A DNA stretch of 64,000 nucleotides from Lineus longissimus (lineage: Eukaryota > Nemertea > Pilidiophora > Heteronemertea > Lineidae), in contig NC_088325.1 of assembly GCF_910592395.1 (NCBI RefSeq), positions 7,099,501 to 7,163,500 of the forward strand, in the 5' to 3' direction. Shown piece by piece: positions 35,001 through 41,515 of the stretch; positions within the stretch are counted from its first letter, which is position 1, and every line of letters begins with the position of its first letter. The translations under genes were made by a program, and so were the position numbers. A model generated the notes under the pieces. That model did no database searches, was not told the DNA's origin, and saw only the letters and a program-made list of their open reading frames with translations.

Positions 35001-37454
35001 ACATATCAAAAATGACAAAACGTGCAACAGGTGGAATTTTAGAGTTTGACCTCTGTGACCTTGGATTTGGAAATTAGGTCAAGCTCAAATTCTTCTAGCA
35101 CAACGTTTGGCTGTTCAGATTTATCGATGGCATGCATTTGAAGATTACACAGTGAAGTTTTCTTGATAAGGATTTTATGACGTTTGACCTATTCAAACCT
35201 GAAAAGTAGACCCATTGATAGATCTTTGTCAACACGTAGAGGTCGATGCTTAATTAGTGTCTACATGTACATATCAAATTTGGTTTAATTTTAGTGTTTG
35301 ACCTCTGTGACCTTGAAATAGTAGGTCAAATGAAAAACCCGTAGGAGAATCCTATACAACCACCATAGAAATTTCGTTGTTCTACATCACTACACAATGG
35401 CAAAAAAAACGATAAAGATGGCCGCCTGGACCAGAAATCTCAAAAACCAAAAATATGTCTGGGCATATTGCCATGCCCAAAGCGAGTCATCATGCCAAGT
35501 TTCAGCCATCTAGCCCCAGCGGTTACAAAACGTGCTCCGCTAACGGACAACGGACGATCGACCGTCGCCACGGAATCTTGTAACCCTCCGACAGGTGAGC
35601 TCGAAAGGCAGCCCGGGTAACGAGTTCACAAGGAACCAAAGTTTTGCAACTCAGTCGAGTGAGTGGCCAACATGGCTGATGCAAGAACTCCTGACAACAG
35701 AAATAGCAATGACTATCATGTTGTACATTCATGTGTCCGGGCCTGGCAACACACCCACTGACTCAATGTGGCTCATCAGCATCCAGGCAGCGCCGCTGTC
35801 CGAGAATAGACGAAGGTCATTGGTTGGGCGGTCAACCCTACGACCATGCAGATTGATGGGCATGTTCAACTTGGGGAAGATGTTTCCATTGACGTCATTC
35901 CTAGTTCAAACCAAGAGCGAGAATCGCTCGGCCAATTTTGAATACACTTTTCATGCTTCCTTAAAATTGGGTCGGAGACAATGAACCACTTTCAAGATGG
36001 CAGTTCCTGTCAGCAAATGGATGTTGAGGATACCCGGGTGGATACCGGACTCTTAGAGTTTCTCCTGAATAAAAACTCTTTAGTTGTCAAGGTCAAGTAG
36101 CGGTGTCGTGTCGGGTGTTAAGCATACCACACTATATGAAACAATGTTTATCCATGACTGGTTGGCATTCTGCCAAATTTCACACCAGTAGTTGATGTCT
36201 CGGCCAATATTGTGCACACCTCAGGAAAAGTAACGACACTGCATCCAGACTGGATCATTGAGTATGAGTGGAATGCGCTATCGCCACGTCGAGAAGATTG
36301 TGCTTAAGGGTTGACCCTACGTACCACCATTTTGGCTAGAGCTTGAAATCCTAAAGCAATTAAACCTCTTTCAAAACAATGTGAATGCCAATTTCAAGGT
36401 TGGGACTGGAGTCAGTGATTTGTTTACCAGGGGCAGGGAACAGCTCCCACCATTGAAATTGGTGTTTACCTCATTTTGAAGGCGTCCTCATTTCTTTAGG
36501 ATTTCAAGTTACAACCAAAATGGCGATGCCTAAAGTCGACCCTTCATGACACCACTTTTTAATTGGAAGTAACGTCACGACGTAAACTAAATGGCAATAG
36601 AACCAGAAGTGGTGGTACAATATCGCGCAATGTTGGCAAGCCAATGTCAAAAGACTTGAACTTGTGTGTCTGCCATGTCGTGCGCATTGGCAATACTTTT
36701 TTTCTGATAATTCTGGTTCTGGCAAGTTAATCGGCAGACCTCCAGCTGGAGATATGGCATCGACAACCGTTTAGGTTCTGGTCTGTCATGATCTATGAAA
36801 ATCTACAGAACTCCAGCTGGAGTAATCCGAGTATGGCATCGATGACTGTTTAAGTTCTGGTCTGTCATCTTGTCGCGAAAAGCTGCTGCCTTCAATGCCA
36901 GGTTTTATTTATGAAGGGTTTCTGCTGATGCCAGACCTGAAGCATGCATGAAGATTTAAATTACACAAAATGCACTGGGCTGGCCCTGGGTTGTGATAGT
37001 GTATTGCATGTACGCCCGAAACATTGCACAGACATGCCGCCATTTTGAAAATATTGATGCGAAATATTTAGTCTTTTTTAGCTAAGTGACAAATGCATAG
37101 AACATGATATTCAACAAGACCAGATTAAAACCGATATGGACGATACAAAGAACATGTAGGACAAAAAGGCATAAAGAAATCATGAGGATTCAGTGCAAGG
37201 GAGGGTTGAGAAAAAAGCCGACGACGCCGATCGTTGCGAAAACGCGCTGGTCATGCGAGACGGCGGGTTGGGTTGGCGATGTTTACCTCATCAGATTCAC
37301 CGAATATATCATAAAACAGTTTCAATCCTCGGTATATGTTAGCTATGATTTTCATCGTAGGATCCATCGTTTTTCGGGGTTCATCGACGACATATCGAAC
37401 CCCTAAACGATCAAATCGTTGGCCAGGACGGCCTGGAAAACGGAGTCTCGCCAT
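476..37454 (-). CDS. KMT2A: KMT2A/B-type (MLL/Trithorax) histone H3-K4 methyltransferase, 3' end cut by window edge
   Basis: Nuclear enzyme that methylates histone H3 lysine 4 and maintains active transcription with WDR5, RBBP5, ASH2L, menin and LEDGF partners. Coding exons, in transcript order: 37454-37287, 32331-30675, 30330-30163, 29226-28489, 28095-27816, 27131-27084, 26627-26384, 25988-25881, 25188-25078, 24592-24443, 23746-23654, 22891-22657, 22408-22218, 21772-20525, 20146-19959, 19413-19268, 18808-18693, 18257-18120, 17511-17353, 14103-13901, 13106-6424, 6083-5805, 5460-5327, 3353-3181, 1928-1715, 1060-965, 543-476. All junctions have AG acceptors and GT donors and keep one frame, giving 4,678 codons plus two bases. 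Human MLL1 is 3,969 residues. Full MLL domain order is present. The single gene is probably the ortholog of the pre-duplication ancestor of KMT2A and KMT2B. The exon for the final ~30 residues is not in the window. Confidence 0.96.
965..1060 (-). CDS. KMT2A: KMT2 exon 26: SET domain catalytic core
   Basis: 32 codons: [20 protein letters not shown] and [12 protein letters not shown]. The RFINHSC pseudoknot that binds cofactor and lysine is intact, so the enzyme looks active as far as can be seen. Confidence 0.97.
1715..1928 (-). CDS. KMT2A: KMT2 exon 25: SET domain N-terminal part
   Basis: [17 protein letters not shown], then [17 protein letters not shown] and [19 protein letters not shown]: pre-SET MLL linker plus SET-N and SET-I, with the GRG of the S-adenosylmethionine pocket. 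Ends in phase 0. Confidence 0.97.
2048..2110. repeat. 21-bp tandem repeat of a palindrome, three units
   Basis: Three consecutive units of CTTCAAACTTCTAGTTTGAA-type sequence in KMT2 intron 25. Each unit is itself a palindrome (CAAAC-TTCTA-GTTTG), so the tract can fold as hairpins. The surrounding intron 1929-3180 shows nothing else I recognise. Confidence 0.8.
3181..3353 (-). CDS. KMT2A: KMT2 exon 24: FYRC end and WDR5-binding Win motif
   Basis: [15 protein letters not shown] carries GSARSE, the Win motif whose arginine enters the WDR5 pocket (GSARAE in human MLL1). [19 protein letters not shown] follows as in MLL. Phase-2 donor GTAGGA. Confidence 0.95.
3666..5098 (+). repeat. Helentron/HINE-like element, copy B1
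   Basis: Starts at ATGAAACGGCCAGGGGCC in KMT2 intron 23. About four units of ~303 bp, marked by AAGAAACGTGCCATAGTT at ~4075, ~4378 and ~4681, then (GAC)n at ~5004-5055 and a terminal GGTGAGCCAAAAA. Units carry CCCCCTGGTGGCC and TGACCTCTGTGACCTTGA. Reading frames over the microsatellite encode only poly-Ser and are not genes. Confidence 0.8.
5099..5268. repeat. short inverted-repeat element (MITE), degraded copy
   Basis: Begins GTGACCCGTCACAGCAAAAC directly after copy B1 and ends near GCGACATGCGGTTCAC. Same family as the better preserved element at 52286-52475. Confidence 0.65.
5327..5460 (-). CDS. KMT2A: KMT2 exon 23: FYRC core
   Basis: [20 protein letters not shown], then [17 protein letters not shown], the central FYRC strands and helix. 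Starts in phase 1 and ends in phase 0. Confidence 0.95.
5805..6083 (-). CDS. KMT2A: KMT2 exon 22: FYRC start
   Basis: After ~50 linker residues, [21 protein letters not shown] ... [14 protein letters not shown] matches the opening of MLL FYRC. Phase 1 on both sides; donor GTAGGT. Confidence 0.94.
6424..13106 (-). CDS. KMT2A: KMT2 exon 21: giant 6.7-kb exon between FYRN and FYRC
   Basis: 2,227 codons open without interruption. It starts with the end of FYRN ([23 protein letters not shown]) and then leaves known domain space. Visible inside: a block at 10748-10902 that looks folded, one C2HC finger at 10049-10126 (CKLC-x12-H-x3-C), three AT-hook-like [10 protein letters not shown] clusters at 9320-9403, 9216-9252 and 8931-8972, a fourth (KKVGRPLKS) near 6615-6660, and Gln/Pro-rich stretches from 6900 to 7700 that may be activating. 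Human MLL1 also has its largest exon here (about 4.2 kb). No canonical Taspase-1 site is present. Phase-1 donor GTAAGT. Confidence 0.95.
13901..14103 (-). CDS. KMT2A: KMT2 exon 20: FYRN domain, first part
   Basis: [16 protein letters not shown] ... [21 protein letters not shown] ... FLVPAEY matches FYRN, which pairs with FYRC to hold the N- and C-terminal halves of MLL together. Phase-2 donor GTGAGT; the next exon continues with [11 protein letters not shown]. Confidence 0.94.
14190..14627. repeat. direct duplication, copy 1 (KMT2 intron 19)
   Basis: About 430 bp, roughly 97% identical by eye to 16848-17270. Weaker similarity continues leftward to about 14129. Contains two telomere-like TTAGGG units at ~14508 that are also in the second copy. 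Confidence 0.9.
14812..14972. repeat. Tigger/mariner-type MITE, degraded
   Basis: Ends ATAGTGGAACCTCTATAA and AATAGAGAGGGTACTGTA match the element at 56147-56324, whose termini are CAGTAGAACCTC. The interior is decayed. Confidence 0.6.
15005..15299. mobile_element. piggyBac-type MITE A
   Basis: 295 bp bounded by TTAA on both sides. Terminal inverted repeats are TTAACCAGTTGACCAATGCC and, reversed, TTAACCTCTTGATTACC. The TTAA duplication plus CC-starting ends fits non-autonomous piggyBac elements. No transposase. Confidence 0.65.
15533..16675. mobile_element. inverted-repeat element hosting a nested piggyBac-type MITE
   Basis: A 25-bp inverted repeat (AAGGTAGAATGGGG start) occurs at 15533-15557 and 16651-16675. 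MITE B at 15710-16470 sits inside it, so this is the older insertion. Confidence 0.55.
15710..16470. mobile_element. piggyBac-type MITE B
   Basis: 761 bp between TTAA sites. Left end TTAACCAGTTGAATACCGG, right end reversed TTAACCTCTTGACTACCGG. Shares ends with 15005-15299 but not length; AT-rich interior without coding capacity. Confidence 0.65.
16848..17270. repeat. direct duplication, copy 2 (KMT2 intron 19)
   Basis: Partner of 14190-14627 in the same orientation, about 2.2 kb away. The intervening DNA holds inverted-repeat elements. It may be a tandem duplication later filled by insertions, or long terminal repeats; no TG...CA ends or primer-binding site were recognised. Confidence 0.9.
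17353..17511 (-). CDS. KMT2A: KMT2 exon 19: extended PHD end
   Basis: 53 codons, [15 protein letters not shown] ... [21 protein letters not shown], the second zinc cluster of the ePHD. Phase 0 on both sides; donor GTAAGA. Confidence 0.95.
18120..18257 (-). CDS. KMT2A: KMT2 exon 18: extended PHD middle
   Basis: 46 codons, [21 protein letters not shown] ... [18 protein letters not shown], the most conserved part of the KMT2 ePHD. Phase 0 on both sides. Confidence 0.95.
18693..18808 (-). CDS. KMT2A: KMT2 exon 17: start of extended PHD
   Basis: 39 residues. An Asp-rich stretch, then [18 protein letters not shown], the first zinc ligands of the ePHD (PHD4) that precedes FYRN in all KMT2 enzymes. 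Acceptor TTTTTTCAG; phase-0 donor GTAAGT. Confidence 0.92.
19268..19413 (-). CDS. KMT2A: KMT2 exon 16: HCF-1 binding motif
   Basis: [19 protein letters not shown] is almost identical to human MLL1. DHTY fits the HCF-1 binding consensus (D/E)HxY. The remainder is a Pro/Lys-rich linker before the extended PHD. Confidence 0.92.
19959..20146 (-). CDS. KMT2A: KMT2 exon 15: bromodomain C-terminal helices
   Basis: [15 protein letters not shown] ... [20 protein letters not shown] matches the last helices of the MLL bromodomain and the FPWF block that follows it. Ends in phase 2 at GTGAGT. Confidence 0.94.
20525..21772 (-). CDS. KMT2A: KMT2 exon 14: 416-codon insertion inside the bromodomain
   Basis: Residues ~1398-1813. 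Ser/Thr/Glu/Asp-rich, repetitive, no known fold. Only the last ~25 residues ([20 protein letters not shown]) align with the MLL bromodomain, where human MLL1 has PLDLEGVKRKM. The intervening loop is about 50 residues in human MLL1, so the insertion here is roughly eight times longer. Phase 0 on both sides. Antisense open frames over this exon are shadows. Confidence 0.9.
22218..22408 (-). CDS. KMT2A: KMT2 exon 13: PHD3 end and first bromodomain helix
   Basis: [21 protein letters not shown] completes PHD3; the following amphipathic helix up to [12 protein letters not shown] corresponds to helix Z of the MLL bromodomain. Phase-0 donor. Confidence 0.92.
22657..22891 (-). CDS. KMT2A: KMT2 exon 12: PHD2-PHD3 junction and most of PHD3
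   Basis: [17 protein letters not shown] closes PHD2. [29 protein letters not shown] and [16 protein letters not shown] form PHD3, the finger that reads H3K4me2/3 in MLL1 and also binds CYP33. The W of CDSWVH is an aromatic-cage position. Phase-1 donor GTAAGG. Confidence 0.94.
23654..23746 (-). CDS. KMT2A: KMT2 exon 11: PHD2 core
   Basis: 31 codons, [18 protein letters not shown] followed by [13 protein letters not shown], the PHD2 zinc ligands and the conserved GPNYPTKP tract of MLL proteins. Phase 0 on both sides. Confidence 0.94.
24443..24592 (-). CDS. KMT2A: KMT2 exon 10: PHD1 end and PHD2 start
   Basis: 50 codons. [19 protein letters not shown] completes PHD1 and [16 protein letters not shown] joins PHD1 to PHD2, nearly residue for residue as in MLL. 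In MLL the PHD2 RING-like part has been linked to ubiquitin ligase activity; here only the fold is visible. Phase 0 on both sides. Confidence 0.94.
25078..25188 (-). CDS. KMT2A: KMT2 exon 9: start of PHD1
   Basis: 37 codons ending [13 protein letters not shown], which matches the opening CFLC cysteines of the first MLL PHD finger. Phase 0 on both sides. Confidence 0.9.
25229..25251. repeat. poly-G tract
   Basis: A run of about 20 G in KMT2 intron 8, able to form a G-quadruplex on the + strand (C-rich in the transcript). Length may be unreliable in assembly. Confidence 0.8.
25881..25988 (-). CDS. KMT2A: KMT2 exon 8: linker between CXXC and PHD1
   Basis: 36 codons ([11 protein letters not shown] ... 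IQVKHP), flanked by a TTTCAG acceptor and a GTAAGT donor, phase 0 on both sides. No recognised domain. Because it is symmetric it could be skipped without a frameshift, so alternative use is possible. Confidence 0.75.
26384..26627 (-). CDS. KMT2A: KMT2 exon 7: end of CXXC domain and linker
   Basis: Starts with [13 protein letters not shown], giving the last CXXC cysteine. The following ~70 residues are a linker (RRPAKKIVK at the end) without a domain I recognise. Phase-0 donor GTGAGT. Confidence 0.88.
27084..27131 (-). CDS. KMT2A: KMT2 exon 6: CXXC KFGG box (48-bp micro-exon)
   Basis: Encodes [15 protein letters not shown], the KFGG motif that contacts CpG plus the next zinc-binding cysteines. 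Too short to stand out as a reading frame, but both splice sites are canonical and phase 2 on both sides joins exons 5 and 7 without a break. Confidence 0.9.
27816..28095 (-). CDS. KMT2A: KMT2 exon 5: first half of CXXC zinc finger
   Basis: Residues ~911-1004. Acidic start, basic middle, then [19 protein letters not shown], the CGxCxGC-type first cluster of the CXXC domain that binds unmethylated CpG DNA. The KFGG box and second cluster follow in the next two exons. Phase-2 donor GTGAGT. The first CXXC triad reads CHKCRGC where vertebrate MLL has CGQCPGC. Confidence 0.92.
28489..29226 (-). CDS. KMT2A: KMT2 exon 4: second receptor-like finger and MLL pre-CXXC motif
   Basis: Residues ~665-911. 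The start completes the receptor-like module: [20 protein letters not shown], with the hallmark CxxCRLxKC of nuclear receptor second fingers. A Ser/Thr/Lys-rich linker follows. Near the end, around 28560-28640, [18 protein letters not shown] is nearly identical to the block that precedes the CXXC domain in human MLL. Phase-1 donor GTAAGT. Confidence 0.92.
29862..30060 (+). repeat. short interspersed MITE family F, copy 1
   Basis: Starts TTAAAGGGGACTATAGGCAG and carries CATCTTCAGGTGACT and CTATTGGCGACTTTG. Relatives at 38087-38314 and, reversed, 49505-49712. Lies in KMT2 intron 3. Confidence 0.7.
30163..30330 (-). CDS. KMT2A: KMT2 exon 3: nuclear-receptor-like first zinc finger
   Basis: Residues ~609-665. 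CKVCKD, then C-C-T-S-C-K-R-F-Y about 14 residues later, reproduces the first zinc module and P-box region of nuclear receptor DNA-binding domains (CxVCxD ... CxxCKxFF). Two cysteines of the second module (PCCTQKGK) start at the exon end. Drosophila Trithorax has such a variant receptor-type domain; vertebrate MLL1 and MLL2 do not. Intron phases are 1 on both sides. Confidence 0.88.
30675..32331 (-). CDS. KMT2A: KMT2 exon 2: LEDGF-binding motif, AT-hook, basic N-terminal region
   Basis: Encodes residues ~57-609. It opens with EDEFDGF, the acidic FxGF motif by which MLL binds the LEDGF/p75 integrase-binding domain. A single AT-hook-like stretch, [13 protein letters not shown], lies near 31900-31930 and matches the second MLL AT-hook context. 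The rest is lysine-rich and low complexity, probably disordered and nuclear-localising; short stretches ([14 protein letters not shown] near 31410-31450) match conserved MLL segments. The exon ends in phase 1 at a GTGGGT donor. Confidence 0.9.
32662..32740 (+). repeat. tRNA-derived SINE-like fragment
   Basis: TGGTCTAGTGGCTTGG resembles a tRNA A-box and GGTTCAATCCT a B-box, spaced as in a tRNA. The stems do not pair well enough for a functional tRNA gene, so a SINE relic in KMT2 intron 1 is likelier. Confidence 0.4.
32892..34017 (+). repeat. Helentron/HINE-like element, copy A1
   Basis: In KMT2 intron 1. Begins ATGAAATGGCCAGGGCC; three ~300-bp units marked by ACGTGCC at ~33310, ~33611 and ~33911; (GAC)n at ~33926-33966; perfect 11-bp hairpin AGCTCACCTCT-GCTA-AGAGGTGAGCT; terminal CTAAAAA. 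Nearly identical to copy A2 at 47142-48319. Confidence 0.85.
34730..35605 (+). repeat. Helentron/HINE-like element, divergent copy C
   Basis: Begins ATGAAATGGCCAGGG and ends near AGGTGAGCTCG after a short GGAC tract. Units are decayed but keep two TGACCTCTGTGACCTTG boxes (~35046 and ~35299). KMT2 intron 1. Confidence 0.65.
36306..36544. repeat. MITE with ~50-bp imperfect inverted ends
   Basis: AAGGGTTGACCCTACGTACC at the left and, reversed, AAGGGTCGACTTTAGGC at the right; both arms then share CCATTTTGG and CTTGAAATCCTAAAG. KMT2 intron 1. Confidence 0.7.
36738..36875. repeat. two-unit ~80-bp tandem duplication
   Basis: Two copies of a segment with CTCCAGCTGGAG, TATGGCATCGA and TTCTGGTCTGTCAT. 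CTCCAGCTGGAG is a perfect 12-bp palindrome with a CAGCTG E-box. Confidence 0.75.
37287..37454 (-). CDS. KMT2A: KMT2 exon 1: start codon, menin-binding motif
   Basis: Encodes residues 1-56. The ATG at 37454 has A at -3 and G at +4. An in-frame ATG at 37493 is possible but has weaker context and would add 13 residues with no MLL match. Residues 2-10 read ARLRFPGRP, the high-affinity menin-binding motif of MLL (F-P-x-R-P-G kept). The end of the exon, around [10 protein letters not shown], matches the second conserved MLL N-terminal block. Phase-0 donor GTAAAC follows. Confidence 0.88.
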
Positions 37455-37689
37455 CTTGGCCAGAATGTGTATGCCGTCGCCGAGAATGAGCATAATGAAA
37501 TTCGTTTCTGTATAATCGAAAAAGATCTAAGATAGATCACCTTAAAACGAAATTGTTGTAAACATGTTATGAATCTTTGGCACTTTGTACCAATGTCTTG
37601 AATTTACTTTGCATGTGTGTCTGGAAAAATAGATAGCAGTAAAGAAAAAAATAACGCACTGATTATACAGCTCACCAAGAATTCACGGG

Positions 37690-37925
37690 CCAATTGGGAG
37701 TCGCGAAATTACCCGCCAAATATATTGCGCGAAAGGACAAAAGCAGTTTTTCATCGAAATCATTCTGCACATGTCAACAAATTATTTTGGGTCAGGTTTT
37801 GGTTGTTAGGAGGCATTGTTTCAACCAATGTCTAGGTTCTTTTGCAATTGCCTGAATGCAAAAAATGCCTTTCTTCTTTTTTGACAACTGCGCTGTAAAG
37901 CTGTCTGCTAAATTTCGGCGGGAAA
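37690..37925 (-). promoter_or_regulatory. probable KMT2 promoter with E2F-like boxes
   Basis: 235-470 bp upstream of the KMT2 start codon. A CCAAT at 37690-37695, TTTGGCGGG (minus strand) at 37712-37720, TTGCGCGAAA at 37725-37734 and TTTCGGCGGGAAA near 37913-37925 resemble NF-Y and E2F sites. No TATA box is evident. The assignment rests on position and motif density only. Confidence 0.35.
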
Positions 37926-38086
37926 TTTGAAACAAAGTGTGCCCGTAGTCGTCCAGGTAACCTCGACCCTAACCGCCGTGTGAATTGAGTGTGTGGAGGA
38001 GACTGGTGAAAGAGTCTAGTAGTAGTCTTGTTGTTCCATGTGCTGCTAGACTCCCGGGGCAGTCCATTGCTGTCCATAATTCGGCA

Positions 38087-38314
38087 TAAAGGGGGATTAT
38101 AGGCAGGAGCAACGGGATTGGATAATATCCCAGGCGGGGGGGGGGGGGGGGGGGGGGGGCGGGTAGGGGACCCCCTGATTTCAATATGCACAGTAAGGGC
38201 AAGCTAGTGGGTCATGTCTCATGACTAAATATATTCCTCGTCCAAGTCTGAATAGTTATGATATACTTTGAGATAGGAGAGACCTCTATTTGCGACTTTG
38301 TTAGAGTCCCTTTA
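38087..38314 (+). repeat. MITE family F, copy 2, with long poly-G tract
   Basis: Starts TAAAGGGGGATTATAGGCAG and ends GAGTCCCTTTAA. A G run of about 27 (38134-38160) expands inside it. It lies 0.6 kb upstream of the KMT2 start. Confidence 0.7.
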
Positions 38315-39351
38315 ATTAAAGAGAGACGATAGTGGGGCGTCTGCGAAAATGACCTTGCTGCAACAGAGCTCATTCAATGGCGAAGGGTACTATCTTGTGA
38401 CGTCATACCATGTCAACAAATAGGCCCATAGTAGCCATACAAGTCCTGCTATTCACTAACTGTGGTTACAGAATGAACGTGCAGGCCGCTGTAATTACTT
38501 AAGGGTTTGTCATGATGCAGACTGTATCAAGAAATAACAACAACACCACATTCCTTAATGTCTCACACTGCCCGTGGCAAGGTATATGGTCCTCATAAAC
38601 TAACACAAAAAGATGTCATTATTCTTAGCTCAACATTTATTCATTTTGATCTAAATATCATAATTTGATTGAAGACAACAATTATCAATTTGCTTGGCAA
38701 ATATAACATGATTATATATTAATTTCAAATTTAATGTATATCTTGATTCACAATGCCCATCATTCTAAAGTGAAAAGCTGAGACAAAGCAAACCCAATGT
38801 ATCAAAGCAAACTGACTGCTATAAACTGAGTTCATTCAAAGCCACAGTAAAATAAGACTTTCAAATAGTCCATAGACTACTCTCAGCTTGAGTTATTGTG
38901 ACAAAGACAGGTAGAGCAACAGAGATTTCTTACCAGCTAAATAAACTATGATTTTCTCACTACATTAATGCAGAAAGGATCATGATGGTGGTAGCAGAAA
39001 ACCACCAATAACATGATTCCAACTGCTTTCCTAACTAAATCTTCTCCAGGAACTTGGGAAGTTTTCATAACCCTGCACAAAAGACTTAAAATAAATCAAC
39101 AACAAGATATATTTTGTTAAACTGAAAAATAAGTTACCAAGTGCTGTACAAAATTGTGTCATGTAACAAATGAACTAAAGTGTTCCTCGGGTGTGAGATC
39201 ATGATAAATGAATACCACTGATAAGATTATTTGTTCCATGACTACTACACTACAATTCTTTTCTTCTGATAAACCCATGGTTCCCCAGTGGAATCAGAGC
39301 TCTGCAAATAACTTATTCTTTTTAGATAAAGTGTAGGTTCCATGATTTCTC

Positions 39352-39992
39352 TTCAAAACCAAGTTTCGAAAAAAGAAAAAACCATGTTTTCATCCAGCCA
39401 TTTGACTAATAATTAAAACAACCTAGTTTTTTTTCATAAAAACCTGGTTTTCTTCATAAAAAACCTAGTTTCGTTGAAGAAAACATGTTTTTTTTCCATG
39501 AAACTTGGTTTTTTAAGAAAAAAACCTAGTTTCGAAAGAAGAAAACATGGTTTTAGAAAACATGGTTGAAGAAAACATGGTTTTTTTCCATGAAACTTGT
39601 TTTTTTAAGAAAAAAACCTAGTTTCGAAAGAAGAAAACCTGGTTTCGAAACAACCTGGTCATTTTACCTCAGCACTCGCAAGGTAAAAAGACTAGGATTT
39701 GAAAATAACCTGGTCTTTTTCATGAAAAACTTGGTTTTGAAAAAGAAATGCATATAACCTTGTTTTATTCCACAAAACATAGTTTTCTTCCATGAAACTA
39801 GGTTTTCTTGGAAGAAGCAAAACCAAGTTATCTTGTTAAAAAAACAGTTTTTTTAAAAGAGAACTAGGTTTTTTTAATCAACTTATGCTTCTTGCAAGAA
39901 AACCTAGTTTCATGGAAGAAAACATGGTTTTCTTCCATGAAACTAAGTTTTTAAAGAAGAAAACCAGTTTTTTTTCAATAAAACCTGGTTTT
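39352..39992. repeat. array of ~27 short palindromes
   Basis: Irregularly spaced units of GAAAAC-C/A-T/A-GGTTTTC type: AAACCTGGTTT, AAACCTAGTTT, AAACATGGTTT, AAACTAGGTTT. Spacing is mostly 15-25 bp. Each unit is a near-perfect palindrome. Some match the AACCNGGTT pattern bound by Grainyhead/CP2 factors, which is only a suggestion. Confidence 0.85.
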
Positions 39993-41207
39993 CTTAATTA
40001 TTAGACAGACGGCTTGCCATATACGTCTGTGCAAATCCAGTCCCAGACTAAGCAATACCCTCGTATGGTGGACCATTCAACCAATTCCTTAATCAGGCGA
40101 GGCTATGCCAGGACATCCAAGGAGCCTTGATCATGCTCTCAAATCCATGTCGCAACTCGATCTTCAGCATTTGAGTTGTTACAGTTGAAATGTAGGCCTA
40201 TGCATTAGTTTATCAGCTGTAACAACTTGATCTTCAGCATTTGAGATGTTACAGTTGAAATACATGCTTTGGTTTATCAACTGTAACAGCTTAAATGCTG
40301 GAACCTGAGATGCAACAACAACATGAGTTTGAAAACGTAAACATAGCTCCTTGACCTTGGGTGTCCCAGCTCCTTTCGCTGAATATTGATGATCTACCAC
40401 GATTGTTTGCAATCAGGATTGCTCAAAACCACACTTAGTAGTTTCAAAAGCATTGCAACATTAATAAATTAGTACATTCGTAATGGCAAGTCAGAAACGG
40501 AATTAAGGCATTAACTCTTTTTGCGCAGTTTGACTTGAAAACCGAGACGAATTTTCAGAAAATCAGACATTCGAAATCGGCAGACGATAGCACAGATTGC
40601 AGCGCCATCTGATAACTACCAATCCAACTTTAATTGATTGAAAAGATCGTCAACGCATTGTCATATGTTGCTTGAGTCACCACAAGTGTATTTTAGTTGA
40701 AGGCATCATGTGACAGTGCGGGAAATTTGAATTTGAAAAACTGTGAGTATACGGTCCGCAGCTGTGAAATCAACAATGGCAAACCGTGTATATACAGCTT
40801 GCGGGCTGAAAGTGTTCAAACTTAAACAGATTTAACTGAATAGGATGGTCATCCTCTACACCAAGAGCACATATTCATGTCCAGGCTTACATTCATACAG
40901 CATTAAATAACCTTTCAATTAACTGCTAAGGTAACATCTTCGTCAATTCAACTTTAAATTGTTATCGATCAGAAGAAAATTTCGATTGAAATGTCTTAAA
41001 TTTTGATACAAAACCTTAAATTTCAATACAAAAACAGCAGAATCCTTCATTTAAATTTGCTGGGTATGAGTCGTTAATGGATGAGCTCGGTAGTAAATTC
41101 TATCATATATTTATGTGGTAATCAGTTTACACATAACAATTCTTAATAGATCACAATTTTGTTAAGCTTTTGTTTTTACTACAGAACAGCAGAAATACTT
41201 AGCTTTA

Positions 41208-41515
41208 TTAACCTCTTGAATCCCGGTGACCGACCAGTCAGTCATTTTGAAATAACGTTTTTTTTCCAACGACCGACAGGTCAGTCTCAGTGATATTTTT
41301 ATTCCCTTGAGCTGGGACACTAGTTTATTGCTCATTTTAGCATGTTTGATGGACAGTAGGGTCAGTTAGAGCATGCCTGGGTAGATGGCGCCTCGATACC
41401 TGACTTTGGCGGTTGTATGCAGGCGCTATACATCCTAGTGTCAGACCCAATTTCGCAACCACCTGACCACCCTGGGATCCCGGGATTTTTCAAGTTTTGG
41501 GATTAAAGAGGTTAA
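41208..41515. mobile_element. piggyBac-type MITE C
   Basis: 308 bp between TTAA sites; left TTAACCTCTTGAATCCCGG, right reversed TTAACCTCTTTAATCCC. Related ends to MITEs A and B in KMT2 intron 19. Confidence 0.65.

Noticed and set aside
37455-37493. Upstream in-frame ATG at 37493 as KMT2 start
   Set aside because: Weaker initiation context and the extra residues have no counterpart in MLL, whereas ARLRFPGRP aligns at the MLL N-terminus right after the second ATG.
37832-38202. Proline-rich minus-strand frames near 38.1 kb
   Set aside because: Produced by the poly-G run in MITE F copy 2.
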